Positions 42,851 to 43,346 of a DNA stretch of 43,346 nucleotides are shown here, piece by piece. A program made the translations under genes and the position numbers. Source of the DNA: Alphaproteobacteria bacterium 16-39-46 (lineage in GTDB: Bacteria; Pseudomonadota; Alphaproteobacteria; 16-39-46); contig NCGZ01000004.1 in assembly GCA_002257235.1 (NCBI GenBank), positions 1 through 43,346 of the forward strand. The letters run 5' to 3'. Below the pieces are notes generated by a model. It searched no databases and was not told the origin of the DNA. It was given only the letters and a program-made list of their open reading frames with translations. The first letter of the stretch is position 1; each line of letters starts with the position of its first letter.

Positions 42851-43346
42851 ATGATTAATCCTTTAACTCTCTGTAAAACTATAGTTTTTTATGTTTTTGT
42901 CTCATTTTTCATTATTTCTCCTTACGCAGAATCAATGCAGCCAGAGAACTCTCCTCAATTTCAAAATAAAATGAAAAGAGCTCTAAAAAGTAAGACCAAT
43001 TCACATCCAAGACCCTCAAAACCGACCCCTCATCAGAAGCCTTCTCCAGCAAAGCATCCTCCAAAGCCTTCTCTAGTGAAGCTTCCTCCAAAGGGTTCAA
43101 TATCAAAGCTTCCTCCAAAAGGTTCAACATCAAAGCTTCCTCCAAAGGGCTCAACATCAAACCTTCCTCCAAAGGGCTCAACATCAAACCTTCCTCCAAA
43201 AGGTTCAACTTCAAAACTTCCTCCAAAAGGTTCAACTTCAAAGCTTTCTCCAAAAGGTTCAACTTCAAAGCTTCCTCCAAAGGGCTCAACATCAAAACTT
43301 CCTCCAAAAGGTTCAACATCAAAACTTCCTCCAAAGGGCTCAACAT
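42851..43346 (+). CDS. Secreted protein with nine-residue KLPPKGSTS repeats, cut by the window end
   Basis: The frame is open from the ATG at 42851 to the window edge (165 codons, no stop). The N terminus is a signal peptide (core IVFYVFVSFFIISPYA), followed by a short basic region with a proline/lysine/serine-rich lead-in (PSKPTPHQKPSPAKHPPKP). From 43079 there are at least ten copies of the unit K-L-P-P-K-G-S-T-S. Variation (Lys/Asn in position 1, one Pro to Ser, one Thr to Ile) and synonymous changes show a coding repeat under selection. The ribosome site is weak. The minus-strand frame across the same repeats is a shadow. The function is unknown; such low-complexity basic proline repeats occur in surface or matrix proteins. 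Confidence 0.7.
   Translation, partial: MINPLTLCKTIVFYVFVSFFIISPYAESMQPENSPQFQNKMKRALKSKTNSHPRPSKPTPHQKPSPAKHPPKPSLVKLPPKGSISKLPPKGSTSKLPPKGSTSNLPPKGSTSNLPPKGSTSKLPPKGSTSKLSPKGSTSKLPPKGSTSKLPPKGSTSKLPPKGST
43079..43346 (+). repeat. 27-bp tandem repeat array, at least ten units
   Basis: Nine full units and most of a tenth, starting 43079, 43106, 43133 and so on every 27 bases, each encoding nine residues. Consensus aarcttcctccaaarggytc followed by aacatca. The array continues past the window edge. Confidence 0.95.

Noticed and set aside
42912-43346. Minus-strand open frame of leucine/glutamate repeats (LEEALMLN-like)
   Set aside because: It is the reverse reading of the 27-bp repeat array. 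The plus strand has a signal peptide, a start upstream of the repeats and synonymous changes consistent with coding.
43079-43346. CRISPR array
   Set aside because: The 27-bp units are contiguous without spacers and are in frame within a protein; no cas genes are present.

Overview
The window looks like chromosome from an AT-rich, host-associated alphaproteobacterium, most plausibly a member of the Holosporales or a similar intracellular symbiont of protists. This is an inference from three things. The order dus(nifR3) - ntrC remnant - ntrY - ntrX - trkA - hfq is an alphaproteobacterial signature. The non-core genes are rich in transporters (three MFS, a CDF exporter, an SbmA/BacA-type ABC protein, a YejA-type peptide-binding protein). 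Several Sec-exported proteins resemble host-directed factors: a 1706-residue kinase-like/Nudix/leucine-rich-repeat protein, a nine-residue-repeat protein, a TIR-like membrane protein and small secreted proteins. I see no insertion sequences, prophage genes or CRISPR arrays.

Layout. 0-4.3 kb (mostly minus strand): TIR-like membrane protein, an unexplained GC-richer segment, tRNA-Lys, an MFS transporter and a CDF metal exporter. 4.4-7.5 kb (plus): 17-kDa-antigen-like lipoprotein, CbpA-like co-chaperone and a secreted protein built of three diverged repeats, closed by a strong terminator. 7.6-12.3 kb (minus): MFS transporter, tRNA-Leu(CAA), coaD and gyrA. 12.6-15.6 kb (plus): a 54-codon secreted peptide with an EF-hand-like loop, a secreted protein of unknown function and an O-antigen ligase/polymerase family protein. 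15.7-23.4 kb (minus): hfq, a HAD phosphatase, trkA, ntrX, ntrY, a 103-residue Fis-like protein and dus. 23.6-27.1 kb: tRNA-Ser(TGA), an MHS-type symporter and the SbmA/BacA-like ABC protein. 27.1-27.5 kb: non-coding region with a cluster of DnaA boxes. 27.5-32.6 kb (minus): the giant secreted modular protein. 32.9-38.5 kb (plus): gltX, cysS, trmJ, rpsD, a DUF6194 protein and ubiE. 38.6-40.4 kb (minus): yejA-like gene. Then an 820-base gene-less stretch, tRNA-Leu(GAG), mgtE and the start of a secreted tandem-repeat gene that runs off the window.

How it works together. The 15.7-23.4 kb block is the classical nitrogen/redox regulatory cluster in reduced form. ntrB is missing and ntrC survives only as its DNA-binding end, which makes the locus look like the gammaproteobacterial dusB-fis operon. 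NtrX has lost the residues needed for a sigma-54 activator ATPase. NtrY and NtrX remain with TrkA and Hfq. Information-processing genes (gyrA, gltX, cysS, trmJ, rpsD) point away from the 27-33 kb region on both sides, which together with the DnaA boxes makes a replication origin near 27.2 kb worth testing. The most novel-looking items are the kinase/Nudix/LRR protein, the Fis-like gene at the ntrBC position, the three-repeat secreted protein and the 27-bp repeat gene at the right edge.
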